Positions 46,201 to 54,922 of a DNA stretch of 64,000 nucleotides are shown piece by piece. Below the pieces are notes generated by a model. It made no database searches. It saw only the letters and a program-made list of their open reading frames with translations, and had not been told where the DNA came from. Location: assembly GCF_002150735.1 (NCBI RefSeq), contig NZ_MUKA01000001.1, positions 1 through 64,000 on the forward strand, read 5' to 3'. Within the stretch, counting starts at the first letter, position 1. Every line of letters starts with the position of its first letter. Position numbers and translations under genes: made by a program. The stretch comes from Streptomyces africanus. GTDB lineage: Bacteria > Actinomycetota > Actinomycetes > Streptomycetales > Streptomycetaceae.

Positions 46201-46925
46201 GTGGTCCTCTCTCCGTGCGGCCCGGTCATGGCCGAGGTGGTAGTCCGGCCGCGCGGGCGGGCCATGTCGCCGCGGTACAGACGGGGATACGGGGCCGCTG
46301 CGCGGGTCTCGGCAGGAAGCAGACCCGGTCGAGGTGAAACCATGTGCCGCTGTGGCTGCATGCCGACGTATCCGGCCGCGAGGGCCGGGCCACCGATGAA
46401 GAGTTCGCCGATGCCCGTGTGCGGGTCGACGTGCTTGACGACCCGGTGACGATGCGGCGGGGGACGGCCGATCGGGACACGCTCGCCGTCGGACAGCGAG
46501 GATCCGAACTCACCGCCGAGGGATACGGAACCGTCCGTGGCACACCGGTCGATGACGAGCGTGCCGCCCGCCAGGAGAATCGGATAGATCTCCTCGCCAG
46601 TGGTGTCCCGGACAAGCGAGGCGAAGCTCAGCACGCGGTCCCGCGCGGTCACGGCGAAGACGTCGATAGGGGACGACACGGATGCCATGAGCGCGCCGTG
46701 CACCATCACCCCCGTGGGCGTGCCGGTGGCGTCCAGGGCGGCCAGGAAGGCGACGACGCACCAGTACGAGCGTCCCACAGCGACGCCCACACGGTCACCC
46801 GGTCGCACACCCCGGTGGTGCAACTCCAGGGCCAGCCATTCCGTGTCCGACCTTGTGGGTGTGAGAGACGCCGTCGACTCCAGTCGCACGATGACTGATC
46901 GGCCGTTCGCGGGCGAATCAGTCAC
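46197..46925 (-). pseudogene. Shrunken adenylation-domain relic (still an open frame)
   Basis: A 242-codon open frame made of A-domain pieces in the right order with in-frame gaps: ELHHRGVRPGDRVGVAVGRS (A1-A2), TPTGVMVHGAL (remnant of A3), LLAGGTLVI (A4 region), GELFIGGPALAAGYVG (A6) and YRGDMARP (A7, missing one residue). A5, A8 and A10 are absent, so it cannot adenylate. It overlaps the ABC start by 4 nt and may survive only because the exporter genes are coupled to it. An intact full-length ancestor would have been over twice as long. Confidence 0.7.
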
Positions 46926-47003
46926 TTGGGGGCTGGACAGGACAGGACTCCCTTACGTGTGGTGTGCACGGAGTGAAGAGAGGGGGCGCGGATTGACTGC
47001 TCT

Positions 47004-47019
47004 GTCGAATCGCTTCGAC
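47004..47019. promoter_or_regulatory. Operator-like palindrome upstream of the ABC operon
   Basis: GTCGAATCGCTTCGAC has 6-bp perfect arms and differs by one base from the cluster motif GAAGCGCTTC in its middle. It lies about 80 bp upstream of the first start codon of the exporter operon. Confidence 0.45.
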
Positions 47020-47129
47020 TCTAACGAGCGTTGAAGCTAACACCAGAGCCGGTTCCGCGACAAGGTGCATATGCTGCACAACTTAACCTCTATGGCCAGG
47101 TTTTGAGCGCTCCGCTCATGGGCACGTGA

Positions 47130-47355
47130 AGAGGCCCCTTGACTCGTAGCTGGACCCAATGCAAGCCTCTTCACTTCTTATTTTCGAAGCGCTTCAACAC
47201 ACTCAACGCATCCAGTGCGCAGCGGAGCCTGAGGGGCCCTCACGGAGGCGGTGTGCGATCCGGAGTTGAACAGTCGCCCTCGTCACCCCGCGGGCGGCCT
47301 CCTCCGTGGTTGTGGCGGAACGGGCGGCGCCCAGGGGTTCGAGTGGTGGACGCCG
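47130..47355 (+). repeat. Promoter plus 5'-gene cassette, copy 3 of 3 (diverged)
   Basis: TTGACT at 47139, a perfect GAAGCGCTTC at 47186-47195 (48 bp spacing against 47 in the other copies), and downstream codons for GGAQGFEWW near 47325-47350, matching GGAQEFEWW of the C-domain gene. The rest has diverged. It marks the right edge of the cluster, as copy 1 marks the left. Confidence 0.55.
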
Positions 47356-47399
47356 GGCTGACGCGTACGTGTGGGAAGAGCGGGCGCATCAGCCACAAC

Positions 47400-47770
47400 T
47401 ACCCATCGCCCTGGACCGGGTGCGGGGGATCTTCGCGCAGCCGCCACGCCCGGCAAGGTGGGAGAGAGGAGCGACCGTTCGCCAGGCTCCCGCCGCACTC
47501 CCCAGAGACAAGTTCGCCCGCGTCTACCTCGACGAATACCGCACGCTCAAGTGGATCGCCGAGCACGCCGATGTGAACGTCGACGCCATCAAAGTTCTGG
47601 CTCCGCGCCCAACGGGCCGCTGGACGCACCTGCCGCGAGATCGCCGAGGAGACCGGCTTCTCCGCCGGGATGATCAGCTATCCGGGCCGGCGGCACGACA
47701 TGCCCGGTGGCCGAACAAAGGCCAAGCGCGGGAGAAGCGCAAGGTGGTGTCGAGGACCATGCCGAGTTGA
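47400..47770 (+). pseudogene. Decayed helix-turn-helix gene fragment
   Basis: One frame reads DKFARVYLDEYRTLKWIAEH and another, after a shift, REIAEETGFSAGMISY. This suggests a broken HTH protein of mobile-element type. No start or complete domain can be assigned. Confidence 0.4.
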
Positions 47771-47829
47771 TCGGCTTCGGAGCCGACTGTGCTGATGGAT
47801 GAGTGTGGCCCTGCCCGACAGAGCTGCCT

Positions 47830-49650
47830 TCACGCGTGTGGGCCGGGATCGACTTGTTCGGCGAGATGCGTCGCCACGCGCCGTATCAGCCGCTGGGTTC
47901 GCGCTTCGTTGTTTCCTGTGCTGATCCCGAAGACATATCGGCCCGACACCACGGTCGCGTGAGCGACGGGGAGTTGTTCCAAGCCCGTTCTGTAGGTGTA
48001 CAGATACACACCGCGCCGGGGCTTCGCGATCTCCGCAGTCACGCAACCGCCCAATGGGGGCGCACAGCCCCACGGAATCACGCTCGTCGCATAGGTCTCA
48101 GCAGCCTTCGCGTCAGGCGCTACCCATCGCACGGTGATGGAGAAGATGTCGTCGTCGGATCCGGATTCCGTGGCGAAGCGACAGACACTCGGGCGGGGCA
48201 GTTTCGTACCCAGCACCTTACGGCTCGATGACACTGGCAGCTTGACATAGTTCCGGCCGAGTTCGGAGAGCAGTTCGGCGCTGACCAGCCCACAGGCGTC
48301 AGGCCATTCCTGCCGCTCGACCCCATCCAGCGCGGCGGGTCTCTCCGCGTCCACGGCGCGGTGACTCGGCCGAAGCGCGGTGTAACGGGTTCCGTTCTTC
48401 TCTTCACTACGGACGATGAGCAGGTCTCCACTCATTCCCACGAACGTCCCCGCCACCGGCCAGGGCACGAGGGCGCTTCGCCTGCCCGCGAGATCCATCA
48501 AGCTGCTCGCGCCCGGCCCCTGCAGACGCGCGTCTCCAGGCGACCAACGAAGGTCTCCGCCGTATGCGCCGGCGACATTGACGTCACCGACGATGACCTC
48601 ACTGGTCACACCGTTGATGGCCATGGGCCCTTGGGAGCGAGTCCACATGGTTCTCCCAGTGTCCGCTCGTACGGCGTGCAGGGTGTAAGACCCGAACGAC
48701 CCTGAGCCCGACTGTGCGCCGTCGCGCGATTCCGAGAGGTACACCACGCCTCGGGCCTCTCCCACGGGCCAGAGACCGGACTCCCGCTCCGCCTTCCGCC
48801 GCAGGATTCGCTCGCCTGACTCCGCGAAGAGGCGCAGGTCGTTGTCGAGGCTCACACCGATCACACCGCGGACCGCGCTCAACTTGACGGAGTCGCGCGA
48901 ACGCCCTAGATCCCTCTTCCAGACGCTGTCGCCGTCCTTCGCGTCCACCACCTCGAGTTCCGCGGTCCGGCCTGGACAGCCCTTGAGTACGACAATGTAA
49001 TTCGACATTGTGGCCACGTTGAAAGGGGAAGGGGGTAAACCGAGATCGCCTGGGTCGGATTGCTCGCACGGCGCGAGCGCGGGCTTCCGCTTACTCCAGG
49101 TGACCGCACCGGTCCGCGGCGCAACTCCCGCCAGTCGGCCATCGGCCAACTCGATCGCGGGTCCCGGATCCAGCAGGAAAGGCGCCTGCCCCAACCAAGC
49201 GTCCTCACCTCCCTTGCGCGGGGTCGGGCTCGCGGTTTTGTGCCACAGTTTTCGCCCGGTCGTGGGGTCGTACGCGTTCAGAACAGTCTTGCCGCCTTGC
49301 CCGAAGTGCTGTTCCATAGCGAGCATCACGCCGCCGGAAAACCCGATGGGCGTGAAACGGTCCGCGGAACTGGTTGCCGTGGAGAGAAAACGGCCGTCGC
49401 GTGTGTCCACGACGCTCACCGTCCTGCCCTGCGGGATTGCCATCATCCTGTCGCTCACCGCCGCCGGCAGATCCGAAACGTCCAGTGCCCGTCCAGAGGT
49501 TCGGAACGACCACGCCACGTTCAGCGAGTTGGGGCGTTCCAGCGGCCTACCTGACGTGCCGCCGTCGCTGACCAGCAGCCCTACGAGGCTGATGGTGAGC
49601 AGGGACCCGCACCCGGCGCGCCAGACGAGGCGCGCGCGCTTCGCAACCAT
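47830..49650 (-). CDS. Membrane-anchored PQQ-like beta-propeller protein
   Basis: A 606-residue protein. One N-terminal membrane segment (LLTISLVGLLV) is followed by repeats with tryptophan-docking-like blades (GRKLWHKTAS, GAVTWSKR, DSVWKRDL, RTMWTRSQG), so a PQQ-binding-like propeller facing outward. The last 180 residues (CGLVSAELLSELG, RPSVCRFA, WGCAPPLGGCVT) look like a DUF3558-type domain with paired cysteines. The start at 49650 was preferred because GGCGGAG lies 5 nt before it; an ATG at 49683 overlapping the upstream stop is possible. It forms an operon with the next entry. Function unknown. Confidence 0.7.
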   Translation of the reverse strand: MVAKRARLVWRAGCGSLLTISLVGLLVSDGGTSGRPLERPNSLNVAWSFRTSGRALDVSDLPAAVSDRMMAIPQGRTVSVVDTRDGRFLSTATSSADRFTPIGFSGGVMLAMEQHFGQGGKTVLNAYDPTTGRKLWHKTASPTPRKGGEDAWLGQAPFLLDPGPAIELADGRLAGVAPRTGAVTWSKRKPALAPCEQSDPGDLGLPPSPFNVATMSNYIVVLKGCPGRTAELEVVDAKDGDSVWKRDLGRSRDSVKLSAVRGVIGVSLDNDLRLFAESGERILRRKAERESGLWPVGEARGVVYLSESRDGAQSGSGSFGSYTLHAVRADTGRTMWTRSQGPMAINGVTSEVIVGDVNVAGAYGGDLRWSPGDARLQGPGASSLMDLAGRRSALVPWPVAGTFVGMSGDLLIVRSEEKNGTRYTALRPSHRAVDAERPAALDGVERQEWPDACGLVSAELLSELGRNYVKLPVSSSRKVLGTKLPRPSVCRFATESGSDDDIFSITVRWVAPDAKAAETYATSVIPWGCAPPLGGCVTAEIAKPRRGVYLYTYRTGLEQLPVAHATVVSGRYVFGISTGNNEARTQRLIRRVATHLAEQVDPGPHA

Positions 49651-49676
49651 TCCGCTCCGCCGTTCGTCGAGATCGG

Positions 49677-50564
49677 TCAGCATCCCTGTGATTCAGGCAG
49701 CCACGGGCAAGGGCGGGGATCCTCGAGCTGACGGTAGACGCCACCGGTAGACCCCTCGTACACGGCTCCGTATTGCGTGGAAAAGCCGGTCACCGCGTAG
49801 CGTCCCCCCCGTGGGGCGGGGACCGGCACGGTGCCCTCCTTCCCGTTCTGCACGTAACGGATGAGCAGTTCGAATTCCCGAGAGCCCTTCTCCGACAAGA
49901 AAGTCGCCGACAGGTTGACCTGTTCTCCAGGCTTGAGCGTGACGACCTTTTCCTTGAAGTATTTCTGTGTGGAGTTCTTCCCCTTGAGAAAGATGGGCTC
50001 CGGGCTGTCCATGTCCGCGAACAGCTGGATCTTCGGCTCTCCTCCGGCGTTCGGTTCGCACACCAGCGTTCCGGCGAGCGGCTCGACGGCGCGGGGCGAC
50101 TTCGGCTTGATCTCGATCGACGTGATGGTCAGGGAACTCGCGCCTCCCTCGAGCGTGAGACCCACGTTCAGTTCGCCGACTCGCGCGCCCCGGTTACGCC
50201 GGATGACGGCGTTCACGTCGCCGCCGGTCACGAGTTCCGCGCGGTCCTCCGGCGAGGACACCTGACGCGGAAGAGCCGTGCATCCGGCCTCGTTCTCCTG
50301 CCGCGCGGTCACGACGAACGGCGCCGTTGAAGGGCTCCCCGAGGGCGTACCGGCACCGGCCGATGCGGGGCTCGGCTCGGACTCACCGCTCAGGCCGAGT
50401 AACTGGAGGGCGATTGCGGTCAACACTGCACCGATCAGGGGGATGCCCGCGCCGAGCCAGAGCACCCTCGCGTGCCTCTTCCACCACGGCTCAGGTGTCT
50501 CCGGCGGCGTCGGCCGCTGCGTACGAGGCTGACTACGCCCACGCAGCGTGGTCCGGTTCCTCAA
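49677..50564 (-). CDS. Single-pass membrane protein of unknown function
   Basis: A 295-residue protein. A Pro/Arg-rich cytoplasmic start, one membrane helix (VLWLGAGIPLIGAVLTAIAL, about residues 34-53), a Ser/Pro/Gly linker and a predicted extracellular beta-rich domain follow. I do not recognise the domain. The start is a TTG at 50564, the only start-like codon near, with GGGGGAG just upstream. It lies immediately upstream of the propeller protein, and the two are probably co-transcribed and function together at the cell surface. Confidence 0.6.
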   Translation of the reverse strand: MRNRTTLRGRSQPRTQRPTPPETPEPWWKRHARVLWLGAGIPLIGAVLTAIALQLLGLSGESEPSPASAGAGTPSGSPSTAPFVVTARQENEAGCTALPRQVSSPEDRAELVTGGDVNAVIRRNRGARVGELNVGLTLEGGASSLTITSIEIKPKSPRAVEPLAGTLVCEPNAGGEPKIQLFADMDSPEPIFLKGKNSTQKYFKEKVVTLKPGEQVNLSATFLSEKGSREFELLIRYVQNGKEGTVPVPAPRGGRYAVTGFSTQYGAVYEGSTGGVYRQLEDPRPCPWLPESQGC

Positions 50565-50665
50565 CTCTCCCCCATTGAGTGGCGAGGCGGTTCTGACCGC
50601 GTGTCAGCTGCAGCCCAGGAAAGGATCATCGGAGGAGCCGACGCGGGTCGGCACTTTCACCAACC

Positions 50666-50947
50666 TCACACAAACGACCCGCCACCCGCTGCGACGTCGG
50701 GAAGACAGTCAAAAAGCCAGAGGTCGATCCCGATTCCAGGATGTCGGCCCGGCGTTCCCAGCGAATGCGCAGGGCGTCGGAAGCCGTGGAGCCAGGCGAA
50801 GGTCCGCTCGATCACCCGCCGGTAGGTGCCCAGTTCTGTGCCGTGCCGGGTGGCGGCAGCAGCGGCTCCAAGCGGTCCATAGCTCATCCCCACCATCCAC
50901 GGCGAACTCTCCACACCAGGACGAACGCTCAACTCCCGTGGCGGCAA
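50666..50947 (-). pseudogene. IS5-type transposase relic (C-terminal part)
   Basis: RHGTELGTYRRVIERTFAWL followed by HGFRR is the C-terminal DDE region of Streptomyces IS5-type transposases. The expected continuation is in another frame, and the N-terminal two thirds are missing. Confidence 0.75.
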
Positions 50948-51079
50948 CGGCCGTCAGGGTCGACCCACCTCATTGTGTCAGCCGTTCTAAGACACCGTAC
51001 AGCCGTGCTGTGATACCCATGGGCTCGTTCCTCGTCGAGGAATTCGAGACACACCGCTCGTCACTGTGACGCGCCGGAG

Positions 51080-51310
51080 CACACCGCTGCGACGCAACAC
51101 GCTGTCCGAGGCATTCAACCGACCGAAAGACAGGGCACGTGCCAGGGGCGTCATGGTTCCCGTCACGGCGACGTTCCGAGATCTACGGGACTTTATGACG
51201 CGGTCCTGATCGCCGCGGGCGTACCTCCCCGGAGCGTGCAGGCTCGGATGAGGCATGGCACGCTCGCCGAGACGCTGGACACTTACGGCTTCGCCCTGGA
51301 AGTGGACTGA
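51080..51310 (+). pseudogene. Tyrosine recombinase (integrase) C-terminal relic
   Basis: The plus strand reads YDAVLIAAGVPPRSVQARMR then HGTLAETLDTYGFALEVD before a stop. This matches the end of phage/ICE integrases, including the His-x-x-x motif and the Tyr nucleophile. The preceding LRDF lies in a different frame, so at least one frameshift exists. It suggests past integration of a mobile element at the right border. Confidence 0.7.
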
Positions 51311-51557
51311 GAACACGCACCGGCTTCCTTCGAGGACCTGTTCGGTATCCCGGCTCCTGCGGGGCTGCCTGCGGCGGCGTTGCTACCGCGCTGACAACGG
51401 AGTAGGCGTCCAGCTGCCATGACGCGTCGCCACCGGCCCGGCGGACTGAGCAAGCGATCACCGAGCTTAGCTGTCGCAGCTCGCAGGGGGAGAAGGAAGC
51501 CGTGATCTGCGGACTCATCGTGCACGCGCCCAGCGCTTTGCGTCCGCCCTCGGAAGT

Positions 51558-51685
51558 ACGGTCCCGATCACCGTCGCGCCGCCCCACCGGGCGAGCTGCG
51601 CGGCCAGGGAGCCGACGCCGCCGAGCACCCCGTGCACGAGCACGAGCTGTCCGTCGACGAGGCCGTCACTGAACACGATCCGCGG
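51558..51685 (-). pseudogene. Quinone oxidoreductase fragment
   Basis: DGLVDGQLVLVHGVLGGVGS then LAAQLARWGGATVIGT is the nucleotide-binding core of a zinc-independent NADPH:quinone reductase. Only about 40 codons are left, joined in frame by chance to the PadR relic. Confidence 0.6.
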
Positions 51686-51689
51686 GTAC

Positions 51690-52134
51690 GACAGTGCCGC
51701 GGCGGTAGGGGTCCGGGACCTCCTCGGCTCGCAGCGGCCTGTCACCGGAGTAGAAGAAACTCGCCGGCTCCTCCAGGAACTCCAGCCGTCTGCACGGCAC
51801 CGCGTGCTGTTCGGATACGGCGGACAGGTGGGAGAGGAACGCCAGGACGGTGAAGAAGCGGTGAAGTCGGTGATCTCATGGTCGGCCGGCTTGCGCAGCC
51901 GATTCAGCAGCTCAGTGCGCCCGGCGTCGGTCAGGCTCAGTACAAACCGCGCAGGGCCCGCACCCGGGTCGGCGCGCCGCTCCAGCAGGTCCGCCTTGGC
52001 GAGGCGGTTGATTGCCGGATACAGACTGCCGTCGCTGACCGGCCGCGTGTATCCGGTCAACTGCGAGACCCGGCGGCGTAGCTCGTGTCCGGGCAGGGAG
52101 CCCTCGGCCAGGAAGCCTGAGGCGGCGCTGTACG
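51690..52134 (-). pseudogene. PadR-family regulator, frameshifted
   Basis: FLAEGSLPGHELRRRVSQLT, SDGSLYPAINRLAKADLLER and SLTDAGRTELLNRLR give a clear winged-helix PadR N-terminus. The frame shifts near 51870, after DHEITDF. The conserved C-terminal residues (FLEEPASFFY-like) are readable only in another frame. No start codon fits the expected N-terminus. Confidence 0.7.
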
Positions 52135-52637
52135 AGATTCCCGAGGAGTGCCGCCGCGAGGCCATGGAGCTGGTCGCGGCGGCCCTCGTCCGACGGGAAG
52201 AGTGGTCAGCCCCTGCCCTGGACGGCATCGACGTCCTGCGCATCGGGTGGGTGGGCAAATCCCGCAGGGCTGTAGCGTCTCGCGGTTGGTGTCGGAGACC
52301 GCCCTCGTGACCTGCTGCTTCCTCCGTTGCCTCACGGCGTGTCGGACATCGGCACCTCAGCTTCGTGTCGCCTCCTCGGCGGTCTGTCTTGATCGGAGCA
52401 GGCCGCCGGGCTTGTGATCTGGGCTGTCGCGCACCTTCCGAGTCAGCAGCCTGCAGGTCTCCCACCTGTGCGGTTGCCAGGTGGTTTGGGGACGAGCGCG
52501 GTGTCGGGTCGGAAGTCGGGCACGCGTCGACGCCGTCGGCGAGGGCCTGGACGCGGACTGCCGGAGCGGAACTCGCATGCACAAGCCTCCGGGTGTGACC
52601 CGCGCGATGCGCTGCGCCGGCCGGTCGGACGGGCGGA
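52135..52637. other. Gene-free scar
   Basis: About 500 bp without a recognisable gene. A plus-strand frame (ALYEIPEECRREAMELVAAA) shows coding-like residues for about 50 codons but has no start and no family I know. Confidence 0.4.
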
Positions 52638-53471
52638 TCAGCGCAGTCCGGCGAAGAGATCGTTCTCGGGTACGGCCGCGCCGGTGGCGTCCTGGACACG
52701 TACGAAGGTCTCCATGCCCATCAACTCGCCGAACCTCTCCGTGCCCATCTTGAGGAAGAAGATGTTTTCGCCCTGACTGGCGTGCGCGGCCAGCGCGTCG
52801 AACTTCTGGCCGCTGAACGCGGTGGTGTCCACCCACGTGGTGATCTCATCGTCGGGGAGGCCGATCTCGGCCATCGCGGCGGCCTCGGCAGGATCCGGCT
52901 CCGGCATGTCCGGATGAAACTCGCGCATGATCTCGCCGAACCGCTGCATCGTCGAGCGGGGCATCGTGGTCCAGTACACCTTCGGTGTCAGCGCGGTCAT
53001 CTCCAGCGCCGCCATCGTGATGCGGTGGGCCTGGATGTGGTCGGGGTGGCCGTAGAAGCCGTTCTCGTCGTAGGTGACGACCACATCAGGTCGGTAGTGC
53101 CGCATGAGTTCCGCGAGCCGGGCCGCGCCTACTTGCACGGGGGTCTGCCAGAAGGACCCGGGGGCGTCGTTGCTCGGCCAGCCCATCATCCCGGAGTCGG
53201 CATAATCCAGCATCTCCAGATCGCTGACCTTCAAGACGTCACAGCTCGCCTCAAGTTCTTGACGGCGCATCAAGGCGACCGCCGCCGGATCATGCCCGGG
53301 ATCACCCGGCTTGACACCTCCCGGTCCGTCACCGCAACCGCCGTCGGTACACGTCACGAGAACCGTGCGGATACCTTCCGCCGCGTACCGCGCGAGGACC
53401 CCTCCGGTTCCGGTGGCCTCGTCGTCGGGGTGGGCGTGTACTGCCATGAGCGTCAAGGGCCGGCCAGTCAT
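52638..53471 (-). CDS. PIG-L family deacetylase (MshB/Mca-like)
   Basis: A 277-residue zinc-dependent deacetylase. AHPDDEATGTGG (His14, Asp16, Asp17) and YGHPDHIQAH give the metal ligands and catalytic Asp. The closest well-known relatives are MshB (mycothiol synthesis) and Mca (mycothiol conjugate amidase), but paralogs act in antibiotic pathways, and I cannot assign the substrate. GGAGGA lies 7 nt before the ATG. Downstream of it lies only the scar zone. Confidence 0.85.
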   Translation of the reverse strand: MTGRPLTLMAVHAHPDDEATGTGGVLARYAAEGIRTVLVTCTDGGCGDGPGGVKPGDPGHDPAAVALMRRQELEASCDVLKVSDLEMLDYADSGMMGWPSNDAPGSFWQTPVQVGAARLAELMRHYRPDVVVTYDENGFYGHPDHIQAHRITMAALEMTALTPKVYWTTMPRSTMQRFGEIMREFHPDMPEPDPAEAAAMAEIGLPDDEITTWVDTTAFSGQKFDALAAHASQGENIFFLKMGTERFGELMGMETFVRVQDATGAAVPENDLFAGLR

Positions 53472-53954
53472 GAAACAGTCCTCCAGAGAAATACGCTTGG
53501 TCCGAGTGCGCGGCGGGCGTACCGCGATCCTTGGGCCCGAATCCTGGGTGGGGCGGACGACCTTGTGGTCTCCTCTAGTTCCCCACCCGTGCGGCGCCGG
53601 TCCCTCGGTCGATGCAACCGTGCGGTCGGACCGGCTGTTCCCGGCGCCACGTCGGATCCGACTTCCATCCGGCGCGGCCGTGAAATTCCGACACGAAATT
53701 TGCGGCCCTACAGGAGCGGCAGACGCAGAAGTTCGTGTCCTTTGACAGCGAACCCAGTCGCCATGTCAATCATTCGAGTCGACGCGAAGGCGCACACGAC
53801 GGCTTCAGCCGGAGAGGGCGACGGCAGGCTGCCTTGCACGGGCCTACGGGGATGCGACGGACCGTAGCCGCCGAGGGGTGTGGCGAGGGCCGCTCCGGCG
53901 AATGGCGCGAGGGCTGCGGCGGTGGTTGCGTTGTGGACCAGGAACAGAGCGGGG
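53472..53954. other. Intergenic stretch with no visible gene
   Basis: About 480 bp upstream of the deacetylase gene. I see no intact gene and no clear operator; the promoter of the deacetylase is presumably here. Confidence 0.4.
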
Positions 53955-54610
53955 GGGGGCCGCCCAAGCACGGCCTCAACGGTTGAGGTCTTTTCGGTGC
54001 TGGCGCCCGACGCAAAGGCCTCGACGTCGATGCCGACGAGGAGTCCGACGATCATGTCGGGCAGTCCGAGTGACAGCAGCAACGCTCGCTGCTCGTCGGA
54101 AGTTCGATGCGTGTAGTTCACCGTGCGTCCGATCGCCAGCGAAAGGTGCTCCGCGATGGCATCCATGCTCAGCCCGTCGGGCCCGGTGAGGTGGTAGGGC
54201 CTGCGGACCGAGCAACTCGCTTCGCCGCTCAGGATCAGATGGGTTGCCACATCTGCGACATCGCGCACATCGATGAGGTTCGCGGGCAGAGTCCCCCTGG
54301 GCGCCCATGACTGCACTGAAGGTCATGGGGCGCAGCAGGCTGTAGCCGATGTCGACCTTGCTGAGGTGGTCCTCTACCTGCAGGTGCCAGTCGAGTGGGT
54401 GCATGGGGGAAGGCCAGGCCCACGAACTCACCTTCACCACATGCTCGACGCCGGTGTGGGCAGCTGCGTCGATGAGCGCTATCTCCTGATCAGCTTGGTC
54501 TTCGGAACTACCCAAGGTGACGACCAGCACGCTTGCGCCGTCAACAGCGGACGCTATCGAGCCGGCGTCCGCGTAGTCGATTTGGAGGCTCGTGGTCTGG
54601 GCACGGGCGG
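53955..54610 (-). pseudogene. NmrA-like NAD(P)-binding protein, frameshifted and truncated
   Basis: ASVLVVTLGSSEDQADQEIA, VEHVVKVSSWA and YSLLRPMTFSAVM are in one frame. After a shift near 54300 the homology continues as NLIDVRDVADVATHLILSGE and YHLTGPDGLSMDAIAEHL. The N-terminal glycine-rich motif is missing, and the last roughly 50 codons look unrelated. A clean one-base shift in otherwise good coding sequence could also be a sequencing error. Confidence 0.7.
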
Positions 54611-54922
54611 TGTCCAGACCTGACGGTGTCCGGCTAAGTGAACGTACCGCGGCCCTGATACTTCATTCATATCGGCATCTGCCTTCTCTCATTAGTTACG
54701 GCTTGGGCTGGGCGCGGAGTGCGCCGACACCGCCAACAACGGCTGACCGTGTCGAGCCGCAGCAGTCTCAGACCCAGAGCGGCATTGCGATCGCGAACAT
54801 CCGCCCGTACGCCACGGCGGGAGTCCCTCGCATCAACATCCCGAAGACCTGTGTGACGGCGCCGGGAGTTGCCGGGTGGCAGTTGGAGTTCTCCGTGGCC
54901 GTTCCCCGTCAGCCGAGTCGGC
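54611..54922. other. Gene-free stretch, possible membrane-protein tail
   Basis: The minus strand reads GMLMRGTPAVAYGRMFAIAM before a stop, which may be the end of a lost membrane protein. It is too short to assign. Confidence 0.3.

Noticed and set aside
52638..53471. Calling the deacetylase mshB outright
   Set aside because: The HPDDE family includes MshB, Mca and antibiotic deacetylases; sequence reading alone cannot separate them, and no mycothiol genes are adjacent.
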